Shown here: one piece after another, positions 1 through 10,212 of the stretch | Layout: every line of letters begins with the position of its first letter | Position numbering within the stretch: position 1 is the first letter of the stretch | Source: Glomus cerebriforme | Taxonomy: Eukaryota > Glomeromycota > Glomeromycetes > Glomerales > Glomeraceae | NCBI GenBank assembly: GCA_003550305.1 | Contig: QKYT01000095.1 | Span: 229,517 to 241,435 of the forward strand | DNA length: 11,919 bases | Direction: 5' to 3' | Program-made: the position numbers and the translations under genes | Notes under the pieces: generated by a model | Database searches by the model: none | Told to the model about the DNA's origin: nothing | The model's input: only the letters and a program-made list of their open reading frames with translations

Positions 1-518
1 GCAAAATTTGGTACGTCAATATCCGCAATTAAATGCAGATCATTTTTCATAATTTTATCTTCTTCCGAATCAATTTGAATTGTTCTATGTTCGTATCCAT
101 CAATAATTTCATTCATTTCACAATCCATTATTGTAAATGCNCTCTTATTAGCATTTTCTAAAGTTNCANTACGTCCATATTCTAGTTTGAGTTTATCTTT
201 CAAAAACTTCCAATTAGGNCCTGATTCAGTTTTTAAATATAAAGTTTTATTCGTTTTTTCTATAATTTTTTCTAAAATTATTTTTTCTTCATCTTCTCTT
301 GCTATATTAACTAACAAACTTTTGCTGGCACTATTATTATGGTTGGTTGCAAATGACAATGTATCATTCATTCTAATTTTACTATTTTGTTCGAGCCTTT
401 CTCGGATATTTGACAACTTATCCTTAGGATTTAAACTAACTAATACAAGTTTTGACGGTAGGCTATCTATTTGAACCGTAATGTCGACGTGATTATCATT
501 TTGACCTAAGTTAACCAT
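1..518 (-). CDS. Partial gene of unknown function, N-terminal 172 residues, possible beta-grasp start
   Basis: The reverse strand is open from an ATG at 516-518 to the left edge, so this is the 5' part of a longer gene. The ATG has A at -3 and G at +4, a good eukaryotic start context. The protein begins MVNLGQNDNHVDITVQIDSL. Residues 12-57 alternate in the order strand (ITVQI), strand (KLVLVSLN), helix (LSNIRERLEQ), strand (NDTLSFA), as in ubiquitin-like beta-grasp folds; this is a pattern reading, not a search result. A charged, probably helical stretch follows (IAREDEEKIILEKIIEK), then a conserved-looking segment with PNWKFLKDKLKLEYG. There is no signal peptide or membrane span. Four ambiguous bases (141, 166, 169, 219) hide two residues and leave two other codons readable. 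From recollection it resembles N-terminal modules of large lineage-specific Glomeromycotina families, some of which carry other domains downstream. The downstream domain, and hence the function, is outside the window. The forward frame across 187-474 is its shadow. Confidence 0.75.
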   Translation of the reverse strand, partial: MVNLGQNDNHVDITVQIDSLPSKLVLVSLNPKDKLSNIRERLEQNSKIRMNDTLSFATNHNNSASKSLLVNIAREDEEKIILEKIIEKTNKTLYLKTESXPNWKFLKDKLKLEYGRXXTLENANKXAFTIMDCEMNEIIDGYEHRTIQIDSEEDKIMKNDLHLIADIDVPNF

Positions 519-541
519 ATTTATTAATATCGTTTGAATTT

Positions 542-580
542 TGAGTCAAATCAACCCACTGGGGTTGGTGGATTGACTAA
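542..580. repeat. Imperfect inverted repeat upstream of the left-edge gene, with a TGAGTCA word
   Basis: AGTCAA (544-549) pairs with TTGACT (573-578), and inside it CAACCC (552-557) pairs with GGGTTG (562-567) around a 4-base loop. The 5' edge reads TGAGTCA (542-548), the classical Gcn4/AP-1 type bZIP site. The element lies 24 bp before the minus-strand start codon, so it could be a promoter element or a 5' UTR hairpin. Its GC content is well above the surroundings. Function is inference. Confidence 0.45.
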
Positions 581-2873
581 CTGAAGGCTTTGCAATAGCT
601 GGGAATGGATGGTATTGTAGAATGATCAAATAGAGTAGATTATAAATTGACGCGAGACANTGTAGATTAGCTTTTTGTAAAAACGTATGAATCTGACTTA
701 ATAACCAGTCACACGGTTTTATTTATTTATTTTTTTTTAATTGAAAAATAAGAATAAGAAAAGTAAAATACAGATACTATAAATAATGAAAGATAACTAT
801 AGGGTACCATCTGATTTTTCAAAAAAAAAGATATTAAAAATAAAAATTCTTTTTAAAAAATTTTTTTCTTAAGATGGATTCTTTTTAGGATTTATTGCAT
901 ATATAGATTTTTTTCGGTTTTTTTTTGGATATTTTGTCCGTTAAAAATAAAAACATATGCAAGAATATGCGAGCAATTTTTTAATTGCCGATCTGTTATA
1001 GATAAAAATTAATCATTGGATGCGTAAAATGCGCGCCGTTGATCTTTTTTTTTTTTAATTGGCAAAATGAGTAAATAAACTGGAACTATTCTTGGATGAT
1101 AGTTATAAACCAATTTAGAAATATTTATTAGAATTCTTATCAAACATTTACTAAAAAAATTGGTTTTTTTTCTGTAAAATTATATATATTAAAGCTTTAA
1201 TATATTATAAGATCTATAATTTTGAAAATTATCAGCAATAAAAATGTGCGAATTTTCTTGATACTGCTTATTTTCTTATGAATGTAAATGCCCATTATTA
1301 TGGGAAAGCCATTGCTATAATTATCGATGTTTTGTCAGAATCAATCTTTGTTTACTGTTTAAAGGAAAAAAATTGTGTAATGAATGTGTTTTTTTTTAAT
1401 TTATTAATCTTTTATGAAACTTTTCACATTTGATGCTAGAGTTTAAATTTGGGAATTTAGTAAATTAGTATTGTATGTAGACATTTTATCAGTATATAAA
1501 TATATGTATTATATGTGTTGTATAATAATACTTGGATACCATATATTATATTAAAATTTTTAAATTTCAATTCTTCAAATTACTTCATGAAGGGTTTACC
1601 AAGTGACAATACTGTAAAGATACAATATTACTGATTTTAACACAAATGATTTTATTATAATAGTTATTTATCATACATACTACATTATATTCAAAATAGT
1701 ATTATATAAATTTCTGAAATACCATATTATCATATTAAAGAAAAGTAATATAAGTAATATAAACATAAGTATTAAATGATTATGTAAAAGTTTTCTAATA
1801 GGTTCTGATTTATCCTTCTGTCCATCATCAATATTAATCATTTTAGTCAATTTTACAAAAAGAAATTGCTCAAATTAATTTCTTTAGATTATTTAAAGCA
1901 ATACAATTAATATCACATTTTTTCTGAATCTAATATTCAATAAGAAAAAGAATGTACAAAATTAAATTTATCTGCATGAAAACAACTTTAAGCAATTTAC
2001 TTACTTCTAGGTAAATGGTATTGCACATACATATGGCTTTTCAAAGTAAAGAATCTTATATCATTTAGAATTTCTAAAAGATAAATAAATTTTAACATTT
2101 TACCTTTTTGTCAAAGAAACAAGCTTAGTCAACTTTCGACTCTTATATCCCTTGTGCACCCTGAAGTGTACTCAGTTGTTCATTATACAATATATTTTTG
2201 TACAAATCTTTGAATAAAATATTTACTAATGCCTATAATGTTATTTGTTATGCTTATTTATTGTAAAAGGTGATCAATGGTTAGTGATCAGGTCCAGAAT
2301 AGTGGTACTCCATATATAAGAACTTGTTGGTGTCATTATACATACCTATTACGTTTTTTTTAAATCCTAATCCGAATCTCTAAATTTACAATCAAAAAAA
2401 AAACATAAAGGGAAAAAATTTTTTTCTGAAGCAAATTATACGTATTATAAACGATTTGAGATTTAAACCCCGTGGATAGTCCGAATAAACTTTGTGTAAT
2501 ATTGACAGTTTGATAATTTTTTACGATAATTTTCAATTCCAAGTCATTTTTAAATAAGCAATAACTGAAATCTGAACAAATAACATCATTTTATCGTGAT
2601 ATGTTTGAAAAACACCATATACTTCAACCGGTTTCTCTTTTTCACGTGATCTTTTCATGTGTTCATGTTTGTTATCATCCTTTCAAATAAATAGAAAAAA
2701 TTTAAAACTTTTTTGTATCGTGTAAATTATACAATATGCATAGTTTTCCGGAATTAACCATTGTGTCCCATATCTATATTCTGAAGAGTACTTTACAACA
2801 AAAACATCAAGACTTTTTTTTGCAAACTACGGACGGGTAACCTGTAACATTTTTTTTTTCCTTTTTTGTGCGT
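581..2873. other. AT-rich intergenic DNA without a supportable gene
   Basis: No reading frame here looks coding on either strand. The stretch holds many A and T runs (for example 720-740, 1045-1057, 1387-1400), short direct repeats such as AGTAATATA twice near 1744-1762, and GTGATCA twice near 2270-2291. An isolated TCACGTGA palindrome (E-box/Cbf1-like) lies at 2642-2649. A 60-codon reverse frame at 2360-2542 has low-complexity composition and no recognisable motif. There is one ambiguous base at 660. Confidence 0.6.
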
Positions 2874-2881
2874 ATGAAAAC
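2874..2881. repeat. Left 8-bp target-site duplication (ATGAAAAC)
   Basis: ATGAAAAC immediately precedes the TAGGG terminus of the hAT-like element and is repeated exactly at 3283-3290. Eight bases is the duplication length typical of hAT transposition. Confidence 0.9.
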
Positions 2882-3282
2882 TAGGGATGGGGATCGGTTC
2901 AGTTCCGGTTCTGCAGAACGGCGGAACCGGTTCTGAGCAGAACTGTTCTGAAAAACCGGTTCTGAGCGGTTCGGTTCTATGGAACGGCTCTAGTCGGTTC
3001 GAGATGACAAACAAGTTATAATAAATATAGCGGCATTTTAACTATTAAAACGGAAATTCATTTACCAATCATCTACAATTGGTATTGATTTAGTAATCAC
3101 CATTTTGTATTGCCAATTTTATTAATAAATTTAAATTTATTAACGAACCGAACCGAACCGAATTGCTAAAGTCAGACGGTTCGGTTCTTAAGAACTGAAT
3201 CGGTTCTCGGTTTCAGTTTCAGTTCGGTTCTCAGTTCCGAACTGAGTTCGAACCGTTCATTTGCGGAACTTCCCTATCCCCA
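2882..3282. mobile_element. Non-autonomous hAT-type MITE, 401 bp
   Basis: The left end reads TAGGGATGGGGAT and the reverse complement of the right end reads TGGGGATAGGGAA, matching at 10 of 13 positions. TAGGG fits the YARNG terminal rule of hAT elements, and exact 8-bp duplications (ATGAAAAC) flank both ends. The subterminal zones (about 2893-3003 and 3144-3262) are packed with GGTTC/GAACC words in both orientations, including the palindromes GTTCTGCAGAAC (2908-2919) and GTTCTTAAGAAC (3184-3195). Such motif arrays are usual transposase-binding or foldback regions in hAT derivatives. The centre (3004-3143) is AT-rich and ends in a perfect 22-bp palindrome. There is no transposase coding. A 73-codon reverse frame over 2793-3014 merely translates the GGTTC array and crosses the element boundary. 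Confidence 0.88.
3122..3143. repeat. Perfect 22-bp AT palindrome inside the hAT-type element
   Basis: The arm TTAATAAATTT is followed directly by its exact reverse complement, with no loop. It sits at the junction between the AT-rich core and the right GAACC array. It could extrude as a cruciform, or it may mark the fold point of the element. Confidence 0.9.
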
Positions 3283-3290
3283 ATGAAAAC
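3283..3290. repeat. Right 8-bp target-site duplication (ATGAAAAC)
   Basis: This is an exact copy of 2874-2881, lying directly after the right terminus ending TATCCCCA. Confidence 0.9.
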
Positions 3291-3623
3291 TGAAACCGCC
3301 TATGGTTCGCGTCCAAATTTAAATTAATTTTGGAAAACTAAACTAAATTTTTTTGATTTTAATAAAGATTTTGAATAAACGTTATAGTTACCAACATAAA
3401 ACGAAATGTTGTATTTAAATATTAAAAATGAAAAAAAAAATGAAAATTAGGAACTATTAACCAAATCCGAAGTCCTTTATATAAAAAGTTGGGTTATACA
3501 AAACTTTAAATTCTCTTGCACTACGTTTCACAATTCCGAGATAGCGAAAAAATCATTCAAATCATAATATTTATAATTATCAATAATCCCTTACTTTAAC
3601 ACATATTTGGATATAATAATTTA

Positions 3624-3690
3624 AAGTAATCAGGTGATGGTCAATCCCTTAATTTCTGTTTGTAATGTTTGTTAGATCACCTGATAACTT
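3624..3690. repeat. Inverted repeat, 15-bp arms, 37-bp spacer
   Basis: AAGTAATCAGGTGAT (3624-3638) is matched by ATCACCTGATAACTT (3676-3690), complementary at 14 of 15 positions. The total length of 67 bp is short even for a MITE, and I see no clear target duplication. It may be a deletion relic of a larger inverted-repeat element, or a hairpin in a transcript. Confidence 0.7.
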
Positions 3691-3781
3691 CCCGTTTTTT
3701 TTTCGGGATTTTTAAGTGAATATGTTTTGTTAATAATCAATATACAGTAATCATACAATATAATCGATCATTTTTCAGTTA

Positions 3782-3869
3782 TTTATAATGTTCAAAAATA
3801 AATAAAAAAAAACGTGATTAAATTCTTTATAATGTTCAAAATTAAATAGAAATAACGTGAATAAAGATT
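3782..3869. repeat. 44-bp tandem duplication, two copies
   Basis: Copy 1 (3782-3825) and copy 2 (3826-3869) both begin TTTATAATGTTCAAA and share ACGTGA further in, with a few substitutions and a 1-bp indel. It is a local duplication of non-coding DNA. Confidence 0.8.
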
Positions 3870-6800
3870 TAAATACATAAAGTTATAATTTCTCATCAGC
3901 CGAGCCGGGATAATTTATTTGACATTATGCATGTTATTACAAAATAGAGGCTGTTGTACTATAATAACTCAAATCGCGGGGAAAATAATTATGCGGTTGA
4001 TTTATAATATAATCATATTCGGCCCGAATAATTAATAATAATTGTTTTAATTTAGGCCGAAATATTAACATTTAAATATTAGTAACGAACATGTTAATAA
4101 GAATTTACACTTTTATTTTGTTATATAAAAGGTTTGGTTATACATCCTTTTAAGACAACTTTATCAACCTAAATTAATGTCTATTGTTCACATCGACGAT
4201 CATATATAACAATAATATGAAATTTATTGTATTATTAGAATGCCAAAATCAATATTTATTAGCGTAAATAATGTCGAAAAAAGTCTTATTGTACATTTTT
4301 CATATACAAATATACATTCTTGTTCGAAATTCGAAATTGAATAGTTAAGTATGTGATTTTTTATCATAATTTCTAGCCTTTGCCAGCATTAGAGTTAATG
4401 CTAGCTAAATTAATCGAATAACACGTGCGCGTGATATTTGGAGGATTGCATTCACGCGAGGTTAGACGAAATCGATATTTTTGAATCCCGAAATTTCCCT
4501 TAACATCCAAAAATATACAATTATGAAAGAGTATAAAGAATCCAAAAAAAGCCATACATTTCTTTTTAGAATAATCATAAGACTTTGGGGTAAATTTTCT
4601 TTGTCATTGTTTCGGGTTTAACCTTATGATTATATTATTTTGGAACTTTTCAAAGGGAATTTTTAAGATTTAGTCATTTGATAACGCACGAATATCAATA
4701 AGCTTGTTCAATGGACACTTATTATTTCCTTATTATTGTATTAATATTTTTTTTTCATTGACATTTTTGGAATATTTGAAAGGTATAAGTTTGTTGAACA
4801 TGACTTATACTGTACGTTATTCAAATTTAGAAATTTTCGGAGTGAAAAAATTTTTTTATAATAGTTTCTTTTTTTTTATATAGGTGATGATAGATTATAT
4901 TATTGTGCACAGTATCGGGAAATATCGTAATATGTAGTGAATGACCATCAAGCGCGTCTCAATTGTGTTAGAACAATAAATATCTTGATAAGATGATATT
5001 ATTATTATCATAAGAATGATATCATATATTTGTAATATAAATATAAATGAAAATATGCCCTTGATTTATTTATAAAAAAAAAATCTTTAACTTAACTCTG
5101 ACATATATTATTAATAGATAGATTTATTTTTTTAAGAAACATGACAAGTTCTTGTGTATATTTCTAAAAACAAAAAGCAACTAGTATTTGCAATACTTCG
5201 GGTTATACCTAATAAACACCTCAGAAAAGCAAAGTGGAAGACGAGGCGTCGTATGTTAAAAACCATTTTGAGACGATAATCCGTTCATTGACCAATTTTT
5301 TAATGGCATGACATTTATCAATATATCAGTATAATTTGTTCTTTATATACGATGTGAATCATTTAGATTGAGTGAAAAAAAAAACCTTAAATAAAACGGT
5401 CAATATTTGTGAAACGTCATAACTTTCATTGTTACCGACGACATGCATGCCGGATATATGCAATACTCTGCACATCTAAGATTGTAAAAATTCTTCATTT
5501 ATAGTTAATTATTGAAACTTTTCAAGAAAAAAAAATTTTTTTATTTTGTAAATATTCCATTTTTTTGCAAGTTTAATAAACGTGAGACCATCGGAGGAAT
5601 TTCGGAACAACCATTTTAACAGTTTCAATTCGACCAAATAAAGTTTGGGCTTAAAAATTCTTAACCTTGTCCAAATTTAGTAATGAATCAATGATAAATA
5701 TAATATTAAACTTAATAAGGTATGACTATAGTTTATAGTATGTAAATGTATATTGGTTGAATAACGCGTATTGTTCTTAAACAGATAACAAATAACGCCA
5801 TCGATTATCGATATAGATAGAATCTGCGTACACAAGGCTAAGTGTGATGAACTCAAAAAAAAAAAAATAAGTATATTTTGATCTATCTAATTTACTGAAT
5901 ATTGATATATCTTATCAGATCTACCAGAAAAATATCTGATTTTTTATTCTAATCAAAAGTTTTCATGTTGCGCGAAACATGATATTTACAGCGTGTTCGA
6001 TTACTTTATGGTTCACTATATTTATAATTACAGTAAATTGTTAAAAGTTACACCAAAAAAGCATTAACTATTAATTAGGTTAATTAGATCGACTTAATAT
6101 TTCAAAATGCAATTATTTATATTTTTTTTAGAATAAAGGTCTGGACCATTTTTTTTTTTAAAAAAAAAATTTTTTTTTATATATATTAAAGAAATATTTT
6201 GTTATAGTGAAAGAAAAAAAAAAACTTTTTTAATTTAGTTGATTTTCTGAACGGTAGGTAATTTGGATTCGTGCACATGGGTTATATCATTCGGATTACC
6301 TTTTCTAGTATACTGAATACACGGAGACCAAGGATATTTGTTTAGGCGTTATAACTTAATTTGTCAATTATAAGAACAAATGGGTCATAATATTGATTTT
6401 TTTATTGATTGTTTATAAAAATAAATCACAATTTTTGTCACTCGTTTACTTAAAAATAAAACACATTTTAACAAAATTATTAATCTGTTTGATAAAATTA
6501 GTAATCTTTACTATAGTTCTATATACAATCCAACCTAAAATGGTCTAGAATGAATATATTTGAAATATAGTTAAACCGATAGTAAATTTTTAGACGCGAT
6601 TACTATCATTTTCTGATATCCAATTTTTAAAGTTTAATGATTCTTCTATCTTTGGTAAGATTAATTGTCTTTGTACTACTATTCTAAGTTTCGTAGCGAG
6701 GGGAAATCCATTTATTATGCGGTGATACATTAACTAAAAATGACCGCATAAACGAATAGAATTTTTAAAGATTTTTATAATTTTATATGTATTGTAATTA

Positions 6801-7893
6801 TAAAAAAAAAAAGATTACTGGTTATTCTGTCATGTTTAAAATATTAAAAGAACTATTTATTTTTTTGTGCGACAATACATATTTCTTTTAAAAAGTTAAA
6901 TTCCTCCTCACGGGTTGGCTATAATTAAAGTCATTATAATAAAGTGATTCATAATACTTTACGTAACAATCAGTTTCGTGTATGTTCAAATTGGTGATTA
7001 TAAATAAAATTTTTTACAATTATAATCAGAATGGTTATCGGTATAGCTCATTGTGTTTTATCCGACGCGTTGATGATATAATAATATCTCATCACAATTT
7101 GCCCAATATAATTTATCTCGGGTAACCGGGTATTAATTTATGGGAACTTTCTATTTGGAAACTTAAATAATCTTCTATATCGGATTTTAATTCAAACTTT
7201 CCCGATTTTGATTTTCAATGCATAACTTTTCATATGCTTTTTTTTTTATTTACAATAAAAAAATATCAACCATTTTTTGTCCATCTATAAAAAAAAAATG
7301 ATATTATTTATATACATACAGTACGTGTAAATTCGTGGCACAGTATTAAGCGATAAAATTTTGAATATTTTTCTAATCCTTATAATTATAGAGCTTCTTC
7401 ATAATAGAAATGTGATTATATTAGAAAAATCTAACGCTCCCATTGGTCATTATGGTCATTATTAATTAAGTAAGCACTTTTTGATATCAGAAGGACTAGC
7501 TTATATAGGAAATTCAAACAAAGCGAAAGTGATCACAACCGGATAAATATGTAACTGGTAATTTATTAAGAAACTGTAACTACAACGTAATACTTTGGAC
7601 TAAAGATCGTATATTTATTAATTTGAAAAGAAATATAATTGGAAACGAAATGAAAACATCGTTTTTTTTTTATGGAAAATTCTTACAATTCTTACAATTA
7701 ATTTAACAGCAGAAAGTTATATAAGAATACAAAAATTATAATAGCATAGATTAAATAATGGTGCTTAATTATATACCGTATATAACAAGTTAATTTTTAA
7801 AAATTATATATATTAAAAGATTTCTCATATGTCGTAATTTTACGTGTTTAAACTTTCGTACGGATTGTGTAACAGCGGCAAAGTATCGATCAT
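3870..7893. other. Long AT-rich intergenic region, no supportable gene
   Basis: No frame reaches a convincing coding length or shows a motif on either strand. A 60-codon reverse frame at 4373-4555 has no recognisable feature. Local structures are ATTCGG-C-CCGAAT (4017-4029), AGCATTA-GAGT-TAATGCT (near 4385-4402), and a T11-A10-T9 homopolymer block (6149-6178). A 9-bp-arm inverted repeat, TTATGCGGT (6715-6723) with ACCGCATAA (6743-6751), is also present. Small GC-richer islands occur near 3898-3912, 6690-6708 and 7115-7130. I did not recognise transposon ends with target duplications here. Confidence 0.6.
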
Positions 7894-8063
7894 TCACGTG
7901 ATTACTTGATACTTAACTCCGATTGGCGATATATGGTAATATGTTGTATGACGGTACAAATACAAATAAAAAAAAATAACTTTTTTTTTTTGTCGAATTT
8001 ATCTTAAACTTTTTTTTTATTTCTTTTTTTAATAATTATATTTTTCCTCCGTTTTATAAAAAT
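7894..8063 (+). promoter_or_regulatory. Putative promoter and 5' UTR of the DNMT2 gene
   Basis: The 170 bp before the start codon hold a TCACGTGA palindrome (7894-7901, E-box/Cbf1-like) and an inverted CCAAT box (ATTGG, 7922-7926). Long T-rich tracts follow (about 7981-8046), a common arrangement in fungal promoters. Transcription-factor identity is inference; only the words are seen. The start codon context has A at -3. Confidence 0.45.
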
Positions 8064-9747
8064 ATGATGAATCGTTTGCAACAATCATCTGAATATATTC
8101 GATGTTTAGAGTTTTTTTCTGGGATAGGTGGCTTGGTGAATCATTTTTGTCTCATTTCTCAAAGTTATGATATCTTCTTTTCCTTTTTATTTAAAAAGAA
8201 AGAAACGCTTACCCTTGTTAAATTTAGCATTATGCTTTCATTCTATCCGAAATCAAAGGAGAAGTTGTTGCAAGTTTTGATATAAATATTATAGCAAATT
8301 CCGTCTATAAACATAATTTTGACAAGGAACCTATTACGGTATTTTTTTTTTTTTCTCTTAAATCTAAACTTTTCATTTAATATCATTCCTCTTCTTTTTA
8401 ACACAAATTCTTGTTTTTTCAAAAAAAAAAAAAAAGAAAGGAATTGATTCTTTAACCATTGAAGATATTGAGAAATACAAAGCTAATTGTTGGTTAATGA
8501 GTCCTCCATGTCAACCATATACAAGAGGAGGAAAATCTTTAGATGACAAAGACCAGAGATCAAAGGGATTTCTTCATTTAATAGATATTTTATCAAAATT
8601 ATCAGATCCTCCTAATTATATCTTTCTTGAAAATGTTTTAAATTTTGAGGTTGGTTAGTTATATTCCTCTTTTATTAATTTATTTTAAGCATTTATCTTA
8701 TTTTTTTTTTTTTTTTTATAAATTATTTAGAAATCAAGATGTCGAGAAAAATTAGTCACTCAACTTTGTTTAACAAATTATGAAATAACNGAATGTTTAT
8801 TAACACCTTTGCAATTTGGAATTCCTAATGATAGATTACGATATTATTTGATGGCAAGAAAACGATCAGATTCTTATGAATTAGAAAACATAATTTCACC
8901 TCATGAATATTTGAAGAATGCAGTGATTCATCAAACGTGGCCGTTACCACCGCCATTGTCAAATCAACAACAAGAACTAAAACATTCAGAACCTTTTAAT
9001 ATTCCTACATTGAGCACATATTTAGAGGAACTAACTGAAGGAGAAATTAAAAGGTATCTAGTTCCAGAAAAATATATCCTGAAGAGTTTTAATTTTAGAT
9101 TTGGTATGTTAAAAAAGTTCTTGGTATAAAGTTTTCGGAATTATATCTCNTTTACTAATTATTATAATTATGTTATATAGATATTGTACTTCCTTCAGAT
9201 CGTAAATGTTCTTGTTTTACCAAAGTAAGAAGAAAATATTATAATATTATTTTCTTGTTATATAGATAAGAACTTAAGTAATGTTTCATTATTTTTATAT
9301 TAGTCATATGGTAGCCATCACATATATTCTAGCGGAAGTTTAATTCAAACAAAGAATTTGGAAGTAAGTCAAACTATTTCATTGAATTATTTATACTTGT
9401 AACCTTTTAAAGTTTGAACATTTTCTTTCTTTTTTTTTTTGTAGTTTACAAATTATAATTTTGAAGAACCGTCTTCATTATTAGAACTTGAGTTGAGATT
9501 TTTTACACCTAAAGAAATAGCAAGATTACATACATTTCCTCTTAAATCTCAAACTTTACACGAAAATCCAATATACCATGAAAAAACAATTCCAAGATCA
9601 TATGATAATTTTTTGAAAAGAAATTATAATGGACCATACTTAGAATTTCCCGAAAATATTAGTATTAAACAGAAATATAGAGTGTTAGGAAATTCTTTAA
9701 ATTGTTTTGTTGTATCAGAATTATTAAGCTGTATATTATTTTTATAG
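8064..9747 (+). CDS. DNMT2: DNMT2/TRDMT1-type tRNA (cytosine(38)-C5)-methyltransferase, seven exons, 391 residues
   Basis: Exons are 8064-8135, 8228-8338, 8437-8649, 8731-9103, 9181-9224, 9304-9363 and 9445-9747. The introns are 92, 98, 81, 77, 79 and 81 bp, all GT...AG; all are phase 0 except intron 4 (phase 1). The product uses S-adenosylmethionine to methylate C38 in the anticodon loop of tRNA-Asp in characterised homologues. Visible motifs are I (EFFSGIGG, 16-23), II (FDIN, 41-44), IV (SPPCQP, 83-88, catalytic Cys86), VI (ENV, 126-128), VIII (GIPNDRLRYYL, 162-172), the DNMT2 hallmark CFT (268-270), FFTPKEIARL (310-319) and X (LGNSLN, 372-377). Length equals the animal enzyme, but residues 324-358 are an extra segment before FPENI, and the recognition region before CFT is shorter. 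The first ATG is immediately followed by a second, so either may initiate. One ambiguous base (8790) is in a third codon position and another (9150) is in intron 4. No stop or frameshift breaks the model. Confidence 0.95.
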
Positions 9748-9758
9748 CTATAAAAAAA

Positions 9759-9764
9759 AATAAA
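9759..9764 (+). terminator. Poly(A) signal AATAAA of the DNMT2 gene
   Basis: A canonical AATAAA begins 12 bp after the TAG stop (9745-9747), followed by T-rich sequence. It is the nearest 3' end signal to the gene. Confidence 0.6.
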
Positions 9765-10034
9765 GATTAGTATTTTTATTAGTTTGATAATTAAGTTTCG
9801 ATATCATTTTTATGTTAATTACTGATCATAAAATTCAATTACAGTATTCCACTTGATGGACTAAAAAAAATTATTATAAGGAATTCATAACGATTAATGT
9901 TCGTTCTCTTAACCTAAAGTCCCCGTAACTTTACTAATTACTCCAATATTGTAATTCCACGTTCTTTTGCCGTCTTGCTTATCTATGAATATTTTTTGTT
10001 TTTGATATTTGTATAACAAGTTTGCTATTTACCG
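9765..10034. other. Short intergenic stretch after DNMT2
   Basis: I see no gene, repeat or RNA here. A slightly GC-richer island lies near 9910-9935. Confidence 0.5.
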
Positions 10035-10036
10035 CC

Positions 10037-10057
10037 ACTGGTGATCACCGCCAGTGT
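10037..10057. repeat. Local hairpin CACTGG / CCAGTG with a GGTGATCACC core
   Basis: CACTGG (starting about 10036-10037) pairs with CCAGTG (10051-10056). Between them lies GGTGATCACC (10040-10049), a perfect 10-bp palindrome. The right half overlaps the left arm of the 700-bp inverted repeat pair. This is a GC-rich block in an AT-rich context. Confidence 0.6.
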
Positions 10058-10066
10058 CACATGATC
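10049..10066. repeat. Left arm of an 18-bp inverted repeat pair
   Basis: CGCCAGTGTCACATGATC matches the reverse complement of 10728-10745 at 16 of 18 positions, the first 11 being identical. Weaker similarity continues inward, to TTCACG here and ATCACG in the other arm. The two arms enclose about 700 bp. Confidence 0.75.
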
Positions 10067-10212
10067 ATGTTTTCACGGGATTGCGTCATTATCTGTAATA
10101 CAATTTATATACACACTTTAAATAACATAATATGCTTTATAATACATTTTAAAATAAAAAATATTATAGATGAGTGTAATATATATGATAATTTTAAGTT
10201 TCGTTCTTTTAG

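Noticed and set aside
187..474. Forward open frame of 95 codons at the left edge
   Set aside because: It is the antisense shadow of the longer, better-composed minus-strand frame 1-518, has hydrophobic low-complexity composition, and contains an ambiguous codon.
2360..2542. Reverse open frame of 60 codons
   Set aside because: It is short and Ile/Lys/Leu-biased in AT-rich DNA, with no motif, splice structure or neighbouring exon that fits.
2793..3014. Reverse open frame of 73 codons rich in Arg/Thr/Glu/Pro
   Set aside because: It translates the GGTTC array of the hAT-type MITE and crosses the element boundary and target duplication, so it is not an independent gene.
3240..3256. tRNA-like T-loop word (GTTCGAAC) in the hAT-type element
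   Set aside because: No matching A box, acceptor stem or anticodon arm is present around it. It is one of the GGTTC/GAACC subterminal words.
4373..4555. Reverse open frame of 60 codons
   Set aside because: It has no recognisable motif, no repeats and no flanking splice signals that extend it convincingly.
8650..8658. Alternative donor GTTAG at 8654 for DNMT2 intron 3
   Set aside because: Joining it to 8731 shifts the frame and reaches a stop within about 20 codons. The donor at 8650 keeps the conserved reading.
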